Shown here: positions 34,933-45,709 of the stretch, in pieces
How the letters are laid out: each line of letters starts with the position of its first letter
Position numbering within the stretch: position 1 is the first letter of the stretch
Assembly: GCA_004154925.1 (NCBI GenBank)
Contig: QJNS01000061.1
Location: 124,001-188,000 of the forward strand
DNA length: 64,000 nucleotides
Reading direction: 5' to 3'
From: Monosporascus cannonballus
Taxonomy: Eukaryota; Ascomycota; Sordariomycetes; Xylariales
Made by a program: the position numbers and the translations under genes
Notes under the pieces: generated by a model
What the model was told of the DNA's origin: nothing
Databases searched by the model: none
The model's input: only the letters and a program-made list of their open reading frames with translations

Positions 34933-36316
34933 TTATCTCAACAAGGTTCCTACATCGCACACATAGGCCATCTTCGTACGAGCCCCTCTATTCATCGCCT
35001 TGTCGGCCAGAGATGTAAGCCACTCATCGACAGTTTCATTGTCATAAGATGTAGAATTGACGTGGATTTCGAGCCTGGAAACAAAGTCTGGACATTGCTT
35101 CCTGAAAGTGGCCCATTGGGAAAAGCCGTACTCGTCCTTAGGAAAATCAAGCGCAGGTCTAGGCGTATAAGCTGTATACGGGACTGCCTCGAATGATATC
35201 GCTATAAAGGTCTGTTCGAGGCCGGGCAGGGATTGCATCAGTTGCAGGACTTCCGCGGGCTCGGGAAACATGACGTTCGCATCGGAGCCTGGGACGACTC
35301 CGATTACCAATTTTCGTATATTGGGACTCCATGGCATTTTTATCAGGGCGTCATATTCCACTCTGCCGAAGTGCGTACGGACTTGAATCGTGTCCGCTTC
35401 CCAGTTCACAAGCGATGGGAATGGTAAATCACGCAGACAACTGCCGGCCGAAAGAGTGACGACCTTATACTGTCTGCATAACAGCTTGGCGACTGTCAAG
35501 GCTTCGTGATTGGCAACAGAGCCGATCAATCTCCGAGAGTCAAACAAAGATTTCCTTTCCGGCTCCATGAACCTCCGATAACGATTCAAGGCTTCTTGGT
35601 GGGCTTTCTCAGCCTGGTGTCAGACCCAGCTGAAGTCGATCAAACAGCTAAGCCTTGGCTTAGTTTGATCACCTACTGAAACGAAGCTATTTTATGCACC
35701 CCCGGTATCTTTTCCTCTTAGCTACAGCTGTATTTACGTGTATAAAAGGAGAGTTCGCTACCCTCACTTTCTAGCTAGGACCTTTTAGAGGTCAGGCAAC
35801 CTTTAATACACTTCTTCTTCAGTTATATGCTTCTGTGTGTGATGTCAGGGTTTCATACCTGGGGATAGAACTGAAAGTTTTGTTCCTCTGCGTCCTTGGA
35901 GGCGTGGAAAGACAGGTGGGACGGTCCAATCACCCATATGCCGAAACTGCGAGCCACAAAACTCGCATTCCAGTTTGAGATTGCTATGGGAACTGCAAAA
36001 CCAATTAGTGAGGTTTATTCTTCGGTACCGGCTCGTGGTCCATTACATACTACTCTATGTGGCGCTTGAAGTGTTCCAAGCCCTTGATAGGCCTACGGCT
36101 TGTGCACTCTGAAAAATTGCACTCCGCAGCGGTATCGGCTGGGATCGGCGCCTCAATTGAATGACTGAATCTGGGTGCACCTGTGCCACCTAATGAATGA
36201 ATGCGAGGTGGAGGCAATAAAGCAGCGAAGTGGTACCCCCGGATCATAATTCGGATCTCAGGTGGAAGGTCGCCAAATTGGGGGAACGTTGCCTGATCTG
36301 ACGTGTTCGTGTCCAT
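34933..36316 (-). pseudogene. 2EXR-domain protein interrupted by a solo LTR
   Basis: The start at 36316 gives MDTNTSDQATFPQFGDLPPE followed by IRIMI, then PPPRIHSLG, the standard N-terminal block of fungal 2EXR proteins (function unknown). After an intron ending TTTTGCAG (near 36000) a frame reads PIAISNWNASFVARSFGIWV..QNFQFYPQ and is cut by LTR copy C at 35857/35858. On the other side it resumes AEKAHQEALNRYRRFMEPER and continues with SLVNWEADTIQVRTHFG to the stop at 34933. Removing the LTR and one CCTGG copy restores one frame. The donor of the first intron is uncertain: a GTATGT near 36030 would instead give a zinc-finger-like frame. The gene is broken in this assembly. Confidence 0.78.
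35618..35857 (+). mobile_element. Solo LTR, copy C (family 1, long form)
   Basis: A 240 bp element, starting TGTCAGACCCAG and ending GGGTTTCATA. The perfect target duplication CCTGG is at 35613-35617 and 35858-35862. It has the GATCAAACAGCTAAGCC palindrome also found in copy B. It is inserted in a 2EXR gene. Confidence 0.92.
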
Positions 36317-36653
36317 CGCGGAGTACTTGAGCCAGCGAGGTCACTTCTTAGCGTTTTAAGGAATTGATGCTCCAGAAACCTACAGACATACCACTTGCAT
36401 CTATAAACCCAAGGACACGTTATATGTCTGATAGGGTGAGCTCGACTGCAAGACACCATAGGGCAAGCAGTCGCTATCTTTCATCCCTTACATCGTAATC
36501 GACCTCCCTCGCATCAATTATGTCATTAGGTCTAAGACATTCCCAGCGCTTAATCCACCACTGGTCGATGCTTGCGGGTACATCGGACAGATTTGTACTT
36601 GAAGGGATTGACGATCTCTCTTATTGGTTGATGGGCACCAGGAACTTGTAAAA

Positions 36654-36797
36654 TGTCACAGTTTAGCTGATCGGAAGATAAGGTTGTATAAGGTGTGGGA
36701 AAGTGATAATAGTCTGACTAGAATTGAGCTCTAAGGAGGGGTGGCTAGGGTGTTGAGAGCTTTTGATGACTAACAGAGATACCCCTATTCTGAGACA
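36654..36797 (+). mobile_element. Solo LTR-like element, family 2, copy 1 (internally deleted)
   Basis: About 144 bp, starting TGTCACAGTTTAGCTGATCG and ending CCCTATTCTGAGACA. It aligns over most of its length with the element at 44892-45081 but lacks about 45 internal bases. No target duplication was seen (GTAAA against ACGGA), so it is older or has been rearranged. Confidence 0.7.
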
Positions 36798-37319
36798 ACG
36801 GATCCATGGCATAATGTGGTTCTCGGCTTGTATACTTAGATGATATTTCGTGAATGGTCTTAGTGGTGCTATCTGTAATTAGGACAAGCAGCGAAGGCCA
36901 ACGGGGCAGCTGTAGCTAGCAGAGCGTGAGGAAAGCCTCAAGCGGAGGCAGGGAAGAAGTGCATCATGACTGGAATGAAGCATCTTTTAATTTCTCTATG
37001 AGTGAGCCACGGAGCTTGCAGCATATGTCATTTCATGATCTGGATTGAACAAATTCATAACGATCGAATGAACAGCCTAAGGCTAGTTACATTCAGAGCT
37101 AGGTAGTTAGTTACATCTAGCGAATATTGTTGAAAGTCCGTCTAAGTCGCCATCATACTCCCTCACCACCCACCTTCCGTCAGATCCCCTTATACATTCC
37201 GGCTTATGGAATCATCTGTCTAGGTACCTAATAAATTTATGCTCTCTCTTAAGCCAATACTGGTGTCCACCGTGATAGCTCATGCCTTATGGGTGAATGC
37301 AAGGTTCCATCGTAGATAT
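36798..37319. other. Intergenic, nothing recognised
   Basis: No gene or repeat was recognised. Confidence 0.45.
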
Positions 37320-37661
37320 CTAGCAGCTGTCGCTCGCGCAATTCCCAGATATGAAGCGGAACGGCTGCGCGGCCTGGTACAGCAAAATATCCCAGCAGAT
37401 CGTGCCCGTCGGGATGGACGCGCACGCCTCCTGGCAAGGGCAGTCCGCAGAAGGGGAGACCGCCATGGCGTAGTCGCCGCCGGAAATGCCGTGGAACACG
37501 ACGGGCCGGCGGCCGTTCTGGTTGAGGCAGCCAGGGTTCGAGACCTGCACGGACTGGCCGCAGCCCTGGGAGCCGTCGGTGTCATCGCAGAACTGGGCTC
37601 AGTAGCCCGCCTGGATGGCAGTCTCATTTGCCGGGAGGGCGAAGGCCTTGACGAAGAACAT
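37320..37661 (-). pseudogene. Small cysteine-rich secreted protein with one in-frame TGA
   Basis: The frame starting at ATG 37661 reads MFFVKAFALPANETAIQAGY, then TGA (37599-37601), then AQFCDDTDGSQGCGQSV, NPGCLNQNGRRPVVFHGISG, ADCPCQEACASIPTGTICW and ends GNCASDSC at TAG/TAA 37320. About ten cysteines, small size (113 codons) and the C-terminal cysteine are typical of fungal small secreted proteins, including effectors. The codon replaced by TGA probably encoded Trp (TGG). The N-terminus is only weakly signal-peptide-like. Either the gene is dead, or the stop is recoded, edited or a sequence error. The function is unknown. Confidence 0.6.
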
Positions 37662-39541
37662 TTGAGGATGGTGATGGTGATATTGTTTTTGATTGGGGCA
37701 AGGCTTTTAGCGAGATGATGAGATAGCAAGATGATGTGTTGATGCGTTAATTGTTTTTGCGCGCACGCGCGCCTGTGTCTCTGTGTGTATCTGAAGAAGA
37801 TGATGGAGAATAGTGCAAAGATCAGGTCAGTTAGGTCTCTTTTAAATTCCAGAAATTACACACTCTGACTCTCCAGAAGCCTCCTCTCCCGCAAGCAGGT
37901 TCCTTTCTGATGATGAAGGATGAGTACTCCACCGTGGTCAGCACCATCACAGTGTTGCTCATCCGACTAAGTGCTCGACAGCTATGAGCACATTCGGACG
38001 TTGTCGGCGTCGACATCATCAGGTCGACGAGTCCACCATAACGAACGAGCCCGAGCTACACCTGAACGAGATATAAGAGTGCGGTGTAGGGGGGCTGTGA
38101 ATTATTTGTTACCTATATTGTGTACTAAGTAAGTACCAGTTAGTATCGCATGGAAGGATGTACGTCCCGCTTTCTCCTCGCGTTGCAGGAGCTCGGGCTA
38201 CTGTTATGGCAAAGATTATCGATGATCCTTCATGACGTTCGACAGCTTACCGCCCCAATGCAGTTAGTTGGTCGGCATTTCCTCAAGGGAAAGTAGTTGA
38301 TGGCTAAATGTGTCACAGAAAAGGGCCCCCTGAAAGCGTCAGGGATCATCCGGAACAAGGCTATTCCTCTCCGAAGCCTTATATCGGCTGATATCCACAC
38401 CACAGGTGGGAATTAGCGCTCTTCAGCTTCTATCATCCATATAGCCCTCTCAAGACTTGTGCAGCTGCTCCCTAGTAAGCGTGGCAAAATGGATTGGCCT
38501 TTTAGGGCTACACTCAGCCCCTTCCCGCGCGGCTGGCCAATTGCCGTTTCGATATCCAGTAGAATTTACAGTTTTTTCACCAAAATCGAGAAGTTGTTGA
38601 TCTGCGGCTGTCCCACGCTTTAGGGGCCGTCTTTTTATTTTTGGTTTTTAAGGGATTTAACTATTTTAAAGAATTTAAAGCGTTTTTTTCACTCATTTCC
38701 TCTGCAAATGGCTCTAGATTCGGCATCAAGCTTCGCAACAGGCTCATATTCAATAATGAGCTGAGCTCAGGAGGTTATCGAACCCCAGAGAGCTGTCATT
38801 TCTTAGTAAGCGGGCAACATAACAGGGGCCTCTTGAACCTGCTGTGCCCACTAATAAAGTAACGCAGTCCAACGTTCGTAATCCTCCAAAACGCCAAGAC
38901 CTCAGGGTCCATTGTACTATATCACATTCATGGCGACTACTGCCCAGATCATCCGAGTAGAGCGACCCGTCCATCGCTCACGTATGTCTTTGTAGCTCGT
39001 AGAGGGACCGGTCGTGTATCCCGACACAGTTTTCCTCCGGGCCCTGTCCTGACATTACTCACCCTGCTCCACCTTTGAATAGCTGGTGCCTAGCCCTGCC
39101 TCGCAACCTCCACAACACATGATGCCCCCAAACGAAACCGATCTACAGCAATGCTCCAGGCGGGGGCCTTCGGGAGGGCGACTAAGGACCAGTTAAAATC
39201 CCAGCACTTAAATCTGACGTGGGAGCAGCTCGTAAAGGACTTCAAAACGCTTCCCGGGACTCCATACTGGTCTCTGAGGCCCGTAGGGCTATGATTCCGC
39301 CGGTGTGGGGGGGGGGGGGGTTCAAAAGATTCCCATATCAAGCTTTTCCCAGGCTAACATTCCGCAAATTGTCATCTCTATCAATACTAGAAAGCGTCTT
39401 CTCTCCCCTGAATGAACGTGCGTTTTGCCCCTTTTTGCAGCCTACCTGACTTTGTTTATTTTTATTTTATTTTTTTCCTGGCGCGATTTTTCCAGTGTTG
39501 GACTGCTTTCGTGAAGTTCTTTCACCGAAGTTAGATATAAT
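37662..39541. other. Gene-poor interval
   Basis: Short frames only. Low-complexity tracts are GCGCACGCGCGC near 37758, a T/A-rich patch at 38630-38690, a 14-base G run near 39306-39320 and a TTTATTTTATTT tract near 39455-39475. The last of these precedes the glycosyltransferase gene. Confidence 0.5.
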
Positions 39542-41007
39542 ATGCATCCCAATGTAGTCCTGATTTTGGGCTATTTGTTCACCGTGAGTGCTAGCCATAT
39601 CTATTGATCCTTGGCCTGTTATGGTCTATCTGTGAAGACATGCCTTTATCCAAAAGGGTTGTTTACATTTCCATACCCCTGATTTTGCTATCCCGCCATG
39701 CACAAACATTAACGGCACCTTGACGCTACAGTATTTTTCGCTCATAGGATATCTCCGGTCAACATGTTGGAAAGATCCAACATCCAAGTTCTTCCAAGCC
39801 CAGCGTGCATATGCTCCCATATATTCGGCGCATCGTGTACAACAAGCCGTACAATATGCCGACCTAGTGGGGACAGAACAACAGACTCAGGGGAGCAGGA
39901 GAAACCCACCTGAACTATGCATAGGAGTTCCCTCGGTGCAAAGAGACGGCATATCATATCTGAAGTCGACATTGGGCTCCCTCCAACACGGCCTAAGCGT
40001 AGATGAGCGAGCAGGTCTCCGTTTCGTTGTGCTGCTTGCCCATACCGACCAGACAAGGCATCCAGACTACGGTCAGCCGTGGCTTGCTAGCATGGTTGAC
40101 AGACTTCCTTCGTACCAGGACGATCCAGAACAACTAGCTCTTGCTAAATTTATGGAGCTCAACGAAACTCACGCACCCAAATCCAAGTTCGACTACTCAA
40201 TCGTTATGGAAGAGTGCGAGAAGACGGGCGCGGCATATATCTTGATTGTTGAGGATGACGTGGTTTTCTTGGATGGATGGCGGCACCGAACTATGCAGGC
40301 ATTAGACGCGGCCACCACCAAATCTTGGGAAGCAGGACATACAAACTGTAAGCTTGGCGGATTTACTGAACGGTAATGTGATATTTTAGCGTGGCTTAGC
40401 TAATTAGGAGACAGTCCTGTACCTGCGCCTCTTCTACTGCGAGAGCCTACTCGGCTGGAACTCGGAATCATGGCCGACGTACCTAGGCTCGTCCCTCGCC
40501 GTTACAACCGGCATCCTGTGCCTCCTGCTCCTGACGCGGCGGTACATGCCCAGGGCACGCCCGTACCTAACCCGCTCCGTGTTCCTCCTTATCACACTCG
40601 TCTTCACGCCTCTCCTCATCCCCCTCTTTTTCGCCGCGGGAGGCAACTGCGTCCTGCCGCAGCCGGCCGGCGTGCACCTGATGCCCAAAAACGCATGCTG
40701 CGGCCAGGGGCTCGTGTTCCCCCGGGAGACCGTGGCGGACGAACTCCTGCCCCTTTTCCGTAGCAACAGGTGGTCGCAGGTGCCGACCGACAGCTTCATA
40801 GAGCAGCACGCGGATGCGACGGGGGCGCTGCGCTGGGCGCTGACGCCGGTCGTGATGCAGCATGTTGGCGGTCAGAGTAGCCATGGCGTGCAGAGGGGCA
40901 CATATGGAGTTATGACGCCGAGCCGTCTCTGGAACTTTGGATTTGAAGGGAATGATGCGGGGAGCTTGGCCGCGGAGCATTTGCGGGTAAGCAATTGGAC
41001 ATTATAG
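39542..41007 (+). CDS. PGAP4-like membrane glycosyltransferase (GT109-type)
   Basis: This gene encodes a predicted 416-residue protein in three exons, 39542-39583, 39732-40347 and 40415-41007 (introns 148 and 67 bases). Exon 1 encodes the start of a signal anchor (MHPNVVLILGYLFT-YFSLIG). The lumenal domain has ELCIGVPSVQRDGISYLKST and the metal-binding acidic motif AAYILIVEDDVVFLDGW (about residues 182-198). Splice 2 gives FLYLRLFYCESLLGWNSESW, then two membrane helices (AVTTGILCLLLLT and SVFLLITLVFTPLLIPLFFA) and GGNCVLPQPAGV..NACCGQGLVFP. This order (GT domain split by a hairpin of two membrane segments) is that of PGAP4/TMEM246, a Golgi enzyme modifying GPI anchors; the fungal role is less clear. 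Near the end, CGG|GTAAGC could be another donor, so the C-terminus is uncertain. Confidence 0.82.
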
Positions 41008-42098
41008 GCTACGGAAGGGAGATTACGACATGGCGCGGCTACGTTCATGGCGAGCATGACCAGTTTTCCGTCTGAGGCCTGGGTCAATACCCCGGAATGT
41101 TGGGTCGTGAAGGTAAACAGGCCCACGGCTATGTCGAACAGTCATTAAGAATCCCATTGTACATTCATTTATAGCTTACTACGATTGTAGACAGCATATG
41201 CCCTCGTGACGGAAAGCTTGCGAACGCAGCGAGAGGAGGGTTGTTGTGTCGCATTTCTTTTCAGCCTGATTGTGTTCCGTATGAGTAAGTTCTGCCACGA
41301 TGCCAATGAGGAAAATAATTCGATGGGCAGCGAACGGTCCGTACGTGTATGTCCGCCTCGTATACCCCTGATAATTTGTCCAGTCCGTCCAAGGTCTAAA
41401 TAACGCGGTAAAAACTGAGAGCATACTGAACACGAGGGGTGCACCCCAAGTACACCTACAATTGGGTCCATAGCCTTTACCTATGGATGGCATAGGGGGT
41501 CCGGGTTTAGGTTTGGATCTTTCTGGTTAGTCTAGGATTGATACTATTTAAAGGTAGATTGCAAAATATCTCGCTTTAGTCACACCTAAAATTTATTTTA
41601 TTCCCCCCCCCCTTTTTTCTCCTCTATATTTCATGTCAGTACTCAATTTCTCGCCCGATTAGACCGAGAGCCTTAACCACCCTGACTAACCCGACCCAGT
41701 ATTTTGTGAACAGTCCCGAGCCCTGATGGAAGTCTTGGTGAATACTTAACCAGTACTTACTTTTGGCATTCTTTGTTAATAGCACACCTTAATTGATACT
41801 GCGCCGCAAATGTTGCGTTTCATCTCCGTAAGGGCCAACTAACTTTAGATACAACTGGGATTTATATATGGGTCAGGCCTTCCTATTGATCAATATAGAA
41901 AGGACCAATAAGAACAGACATAGTCGTGCATAGGCTTGCTGTTCTGCAGTTTGGCCTTCCGGGGAATATATGACTTTAACTAGTATGCCTAGGTCAGCGA
42001 TATGTAATATCTGGGGATAATTGAGCCACCCTTTGCAGTCTCTTCCGTCTCAGAAACCTTGACCTGACCTGTTTATGGCATTAGCGCATGTTTGAAAA
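41008..42098. other. Intergenic, nothing recognised
   Basis: No gene was recognised. A C10 tract lies near 41604-41613. TTTATATATGGG occurs at about 41862-41873. Confidence 0.45.
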
Positions 42099-43285
42099 AT
42101 GGCGTCTCTGCCCCATCTCCAAATATTCACAAATCCTGATGCCACGCGGACAGCATCCATGCGCACGTTTAATATTTTTCCTACACTTCCAGCTGAGCTG
42201 CGCGTCAGGATATGGCATCTCGCAGTGGAACGTCAGCGCATTATCAAAGTCCGCTTGCGGAACCGTATGCTGATGGACGGGCTCCTCGCCCAGCAAAGGG
42301 ACATCAGACCCAAGACTCACGAAGCCGAGCGCTATGGCGTAATCGTCCACGGCCACCAGACGCTCAGCAGTTGTTCCGCGCCAACCGAGAGTCGCGAGAT
42401 GCAGCCTTAGTATTCTACAGAGTGCACCTTCCTTGCTGGTTGATCAAAGGCGCGTCGAGGGACGATGCGATGAAGCCCGGCATCCTTTACTTCAATCCCG
42501 AGCACGACTTTCTATACATTAGCAACGACACGGGCCAGGTTGTCCATTTTCTTCACTATTTGAAAACGATCCATGACCCACGCTATGTAGGGCTTTTGAA
42601 TCTTGCCATCGATATCAACGGCCTGGCTGGCGGGGGCGGCCTCTGCACTATCGATCCTTCTGCTCTCAGTCCTCCACTTAAAACGGGTTTTACCGAGACA
42701 CTCACTCAACTCCGTGAAGTATTCTTTGTCCAGGTTAAGGGGACCGGCCGTCACGTGTTTGGTTATCGAAGCGGCGCGCTAACATCTGAAAATCAGCTAA
42801 ACCCTTCGTTTCCCATTACAGCCATGGTGCCCACATTCGATCGTCTACATCCCGACCCCCGGCCTATCGGTTGGGACTTGGGCAAAGTCTTTGTGACCTT
42901 TGACCCTCGTGGCATGCTCTACGCATGGGGGCGGCTTTTCTATGATTGTTTTGGTGGTCTTGTGATACCGCAAACGGAGCACCGGGTTCTTTTAACCTTC
43001 GTTCCGACTGCCCACGACGTATATGATCACCGGGACTCAGAAGAGTGGCTGCAGAAAGAGGAGGACGCCTGGCTGAAGGAGACTTCTAGGGGCGGCCAGT
43101 CCGCTCAAGTTCCGGGTGGAGACTCCGAAGCGACGGTCGGAACCGCCTTAGGGTTCTGGCTGTTTCCTGTATACGCCTTTGGTGCGCTGCCAAAGAACCC
43201 GAACAATGTGTTTAGGAATGAGGCACCGCGCAGCATGGATTTGAAAGAGAACTCGCCTGAGTTAGCGTTGTTGAATCTACCTTAG
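42099..43285 (+). pseudogene. 2EXR-domain protein with a one-base frameshift
   Basis: The start at 42099 gives MASLPHLQIF, then FNIFPTLPAELRVRIWHLAV, the canonical 2EXR opening. The frame continues to VIVHGHQTLSS at about 42370; the next base order shifts frame, and the conserved LFRANRESRDAALVFYRVHL continues in the adjacent frame. That frame stays open to the stop at 43283-43285, with FNPEHDFLYISND and VTFDPRGMLYAWGRLFYDCF. About 395 residues in total. A single missing T in the AGTTG context near 42371 explains the break. A 30-base intron is the only alternative and would be too short. Either a recent pseudogene or an assembly error; the rest shows no decay. The function of 2EXR proteins is not established. 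Confidence 0.8.
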
Positions 43286-43950
43286 CACTCTTACGTCATC
43301 AACATAGTAATGGAAGCGTATTACAACCATTCTTTCTCTGTGATTTTTGCGTTCTATTTCTAGAAGGCATGACAAAGACGATTTGAAACGGAATGCCGAA
43401 GAGGATCCCAAATGCCAAGACTCATTCCACCTGAAAACACCAAGCTACAGGACTTGTTATCGTTAACCAAGGCGACTCATATGGTGCTAACCCTGTTGCC
43501 ATGCAAACTCGATAAAGGAGGTTCGACCAATTGCAACTATGCCCACCCCGAGCTACTCTATTCAGAGCCGATGACCGGTTTTGCCGGCCTTTTATTTTAT
43601 TTTATTTCATTGGATACATGATATCAAAGTCGAATTCCGCAAAAGTTTTACCTGTCTTAAGTGTTATTTTATTGGTTTTCGAGTGGGAGTAAAGCGGGCA
43701 GGATTTTTGTAATATGTGTATATTTTGATCGGGGGAATGCTTTTTTTATAGCACTGTTTAAATACTTAAAGGATACGTCGTGATGCCTTGAGAGCAGATA
43801 TAAAAGCAGTTTTGAGATCAAGCCACCAAGTAGGTGTCATTCTTGTCTCGCTATCGGCAATCCTAATCACTTAGAAAACTGATACTACACAAGCGAATTC
43901 CGTGTGTATTCAGTAGCAATGTTCAACTTATTCGAACATTTATCGCCACA
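43286..43950. other. Intergenic
   Basis: A 69-codon frame at 43412-43621 is not recognised. A TATA-like AGATATAAAAG at about 43796 lies 150 bases before the next start codon. Confidence 0.45.
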
Positions 43951-44543
43951 ATGCTTGCCATCATCACTGCCACCCTCCTCGCTTTCTCCGAGGCCGCTGT
44001 TGCCGCCCCGACAGTCCATACCCAGGAGTCCCAATTCCGTCTCCGGGTATTCTCATCGGAGTTCGCAGCCGTAAGGAATTCCTCCTATATCTGATTCTGC
44101 CCCTATTCTTTTTAAGTTTCAACTGTAGCCTTCGACCAAGCCTCGCCTCCTTAACAACCCCCTATTACCCCACCCGCATATCGTAGAACAATTGCTAAAT
44201 CGAGGCTGCCCAGTGGGCCGTCGTGAAAGCTCACATAGGCGCCGAAACGTTATCGATATCCAGCGACCCACGGCCTACGCCTCGGGCATTTCCTACGTGA
44301 ACAACACGGAGCTTCTCGTCGGTACATGCAACATGCCCACATCCCTCCATTTTTTGTAAATGCATACAATTGGCGTTAATATCTATTCGGGTTTAGATCT
44401 CGGCACCGAGTGGCCAGGGGGAATCCGGATGCCTGGCGTGCCGGCGGGTACCGCGGGGCAAACGGTGTCGCAGCCTGGAGACGGCACCCAAGGGTTCTCC
44501 CTGAATGAGCATCAATTCGTGGACTATGATTCCTCGGCCGAAG
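43951..44543 (+). pseudogene. Probable secreted protein gene, degraded
   Basis: ATG 43951 opens a good signal peptide (MLAIITATLLAFSEAAVA|AP) followed by SQFRLRVFSSEFAA and a donor GTAAGG. Farther on, AQWAVVKAHIGAETLSISS and, one frame over, AYASGISYVNNTELLVG are followed by a donor GTACAT. An exon then starts after GTTTAG with DLGTEWPGGIRMPG, TVSQPGDGTQGFSLNEH and FVDYDSSAEG, ended by another GTAGG. The FRLRVFSS opening resembles a family of small fungal secreted or cell-surface proteins. The frame change near 44275 suggests the gene is damaged, unless an unrecognised intron lies there. The TATA-like box at 43796 fits a former promoter. Confidence 0.45.
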
Positions 44544-44891
44544 GTAGGAGGACCACACTTTGCGGATGGGTTGCAGGATGGTTGGCTAACGTGCCGCTAG
44601 GTTTCCGGTAGGGTTTGCACTAACCACCCACCCACGCTACCCACCAGTACCCACGGATGATATTTTCAATCATATATAAGTAATAAAGGCCTGTAGATAA
44701 TAATAGGCTGATTTTATAATAGTTATATCTAGGAAGCCGGAAGTATTAGGCTTTTATGGCGTATTAATTTACGTTGTGGGTAGTGAATGGGTACCCATTG
44801 GGTACCCATTGCGAACCCTAGTTTCCGGGCGTGCTCCATCGACCACGGCTTCGAGCTTTCTATGGCCGAAACCCCGACACAGCTAACCTTC

Positions 44892-45081
44892 TGTTACAGT
44901 TAAGCTGATCGGATGATAAGGTTGCATAGAGTGTGAGAAGTGATAAAATGTCCGACTAGAATTGAGCTCTGTGGAGCGGTGGCTAGAAAGCTCTTTATAT
45001 GCTGTGGCCTCGCCGGAATAAGGTTTTTCCGGGGTGCTAGGAGCTTTGATGACTTACAGAGTTACCCCCTATTCTACGACA
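44892..45081 (+). mobile_element. Solo LTR, family 2, copy 2
   Basis: A 190 bp element, starting TGTTACAGTTAAGCTGATCG and ending CCCTATTCTACGACA. The perfect 5-bp duplication CCTTC is at 44887-44891 and 45082-45086. Related to the shorter element at 36654. No internal retrotransposon coding sequence adjoins it. Confidence 0.85.
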
Positions 45082-45086
45082 CCTTC

Positions 45087-45709
45087 CGAGTGATAACTAT
45101 CTTGTTATCACTTTGCGAGCCACCAGTGTCTAGAACCGTGTTACGAGGGTGCTTCTTAGTTAGAAATCCTAACCTAGGTGCTGTCACTAATGATTTCCCG
45201 TCAACTAGATTTTTTTGTTTGTTCTGAGCTAGGCCGCTGTGAGGCAGTTACGGTTCTCGGTTATGTCATAAAATACTCACGAATAATGTTCGTTCGCGAT
45301 GCCCTATTACGTAAGTATGATACCTTTGTTACTGTAGCCGAGATTACCCCAACGAGACTAAACTATTTAGGGGTGACGGTATTAGTAACTACTTCTCCAA
45401 TTCGATATAAAGCCCAAGCTTAGAGCTACGTAAATAAGACCTCCCTCCATATTGAACTCGGCATTGCGCACTTATTCATTTTCCCAAACCCAAAGGACTG
45501 ACTAGGAAGGAGAGCCAGACTAGGAAAGTCTCTAGCATGATAAATACCTACTGGTCGGCTTGCACGTGGTTAAGTGGTATTCGAATTTTCCTCGACCAGG
45601 CAGTTATATCATAATCATTGAATGAAGGAATGGATAAACTCGGGTATTTCTAATACCAGCATACATCATGTACCGTTCCCCACCTGCCCAACATTGGTTC
45701 CTAATCAGC
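45087..45709. other. Intergenic, nothing recognised
   Basis: Short AT-rich frames; no family recognised. Confidence 0.45.

Noticed and set aside
30228..35857. The inverted LTR pair B and C as the two ends of one composite mobile unit carrying the F-box gene.
   Set aside because: Each LTR has its own perfect and different target duplication (AATGA and CCTGG), so they are independent insertions.
41008..41145. Possible extra C-terminal exon of the PGAP4-like gene, because a stop-free frame resumes after a TATAG.
   Set aside because: The intron would be only 21 bases long; no acceptor at a plausible distance keeps the frame open.
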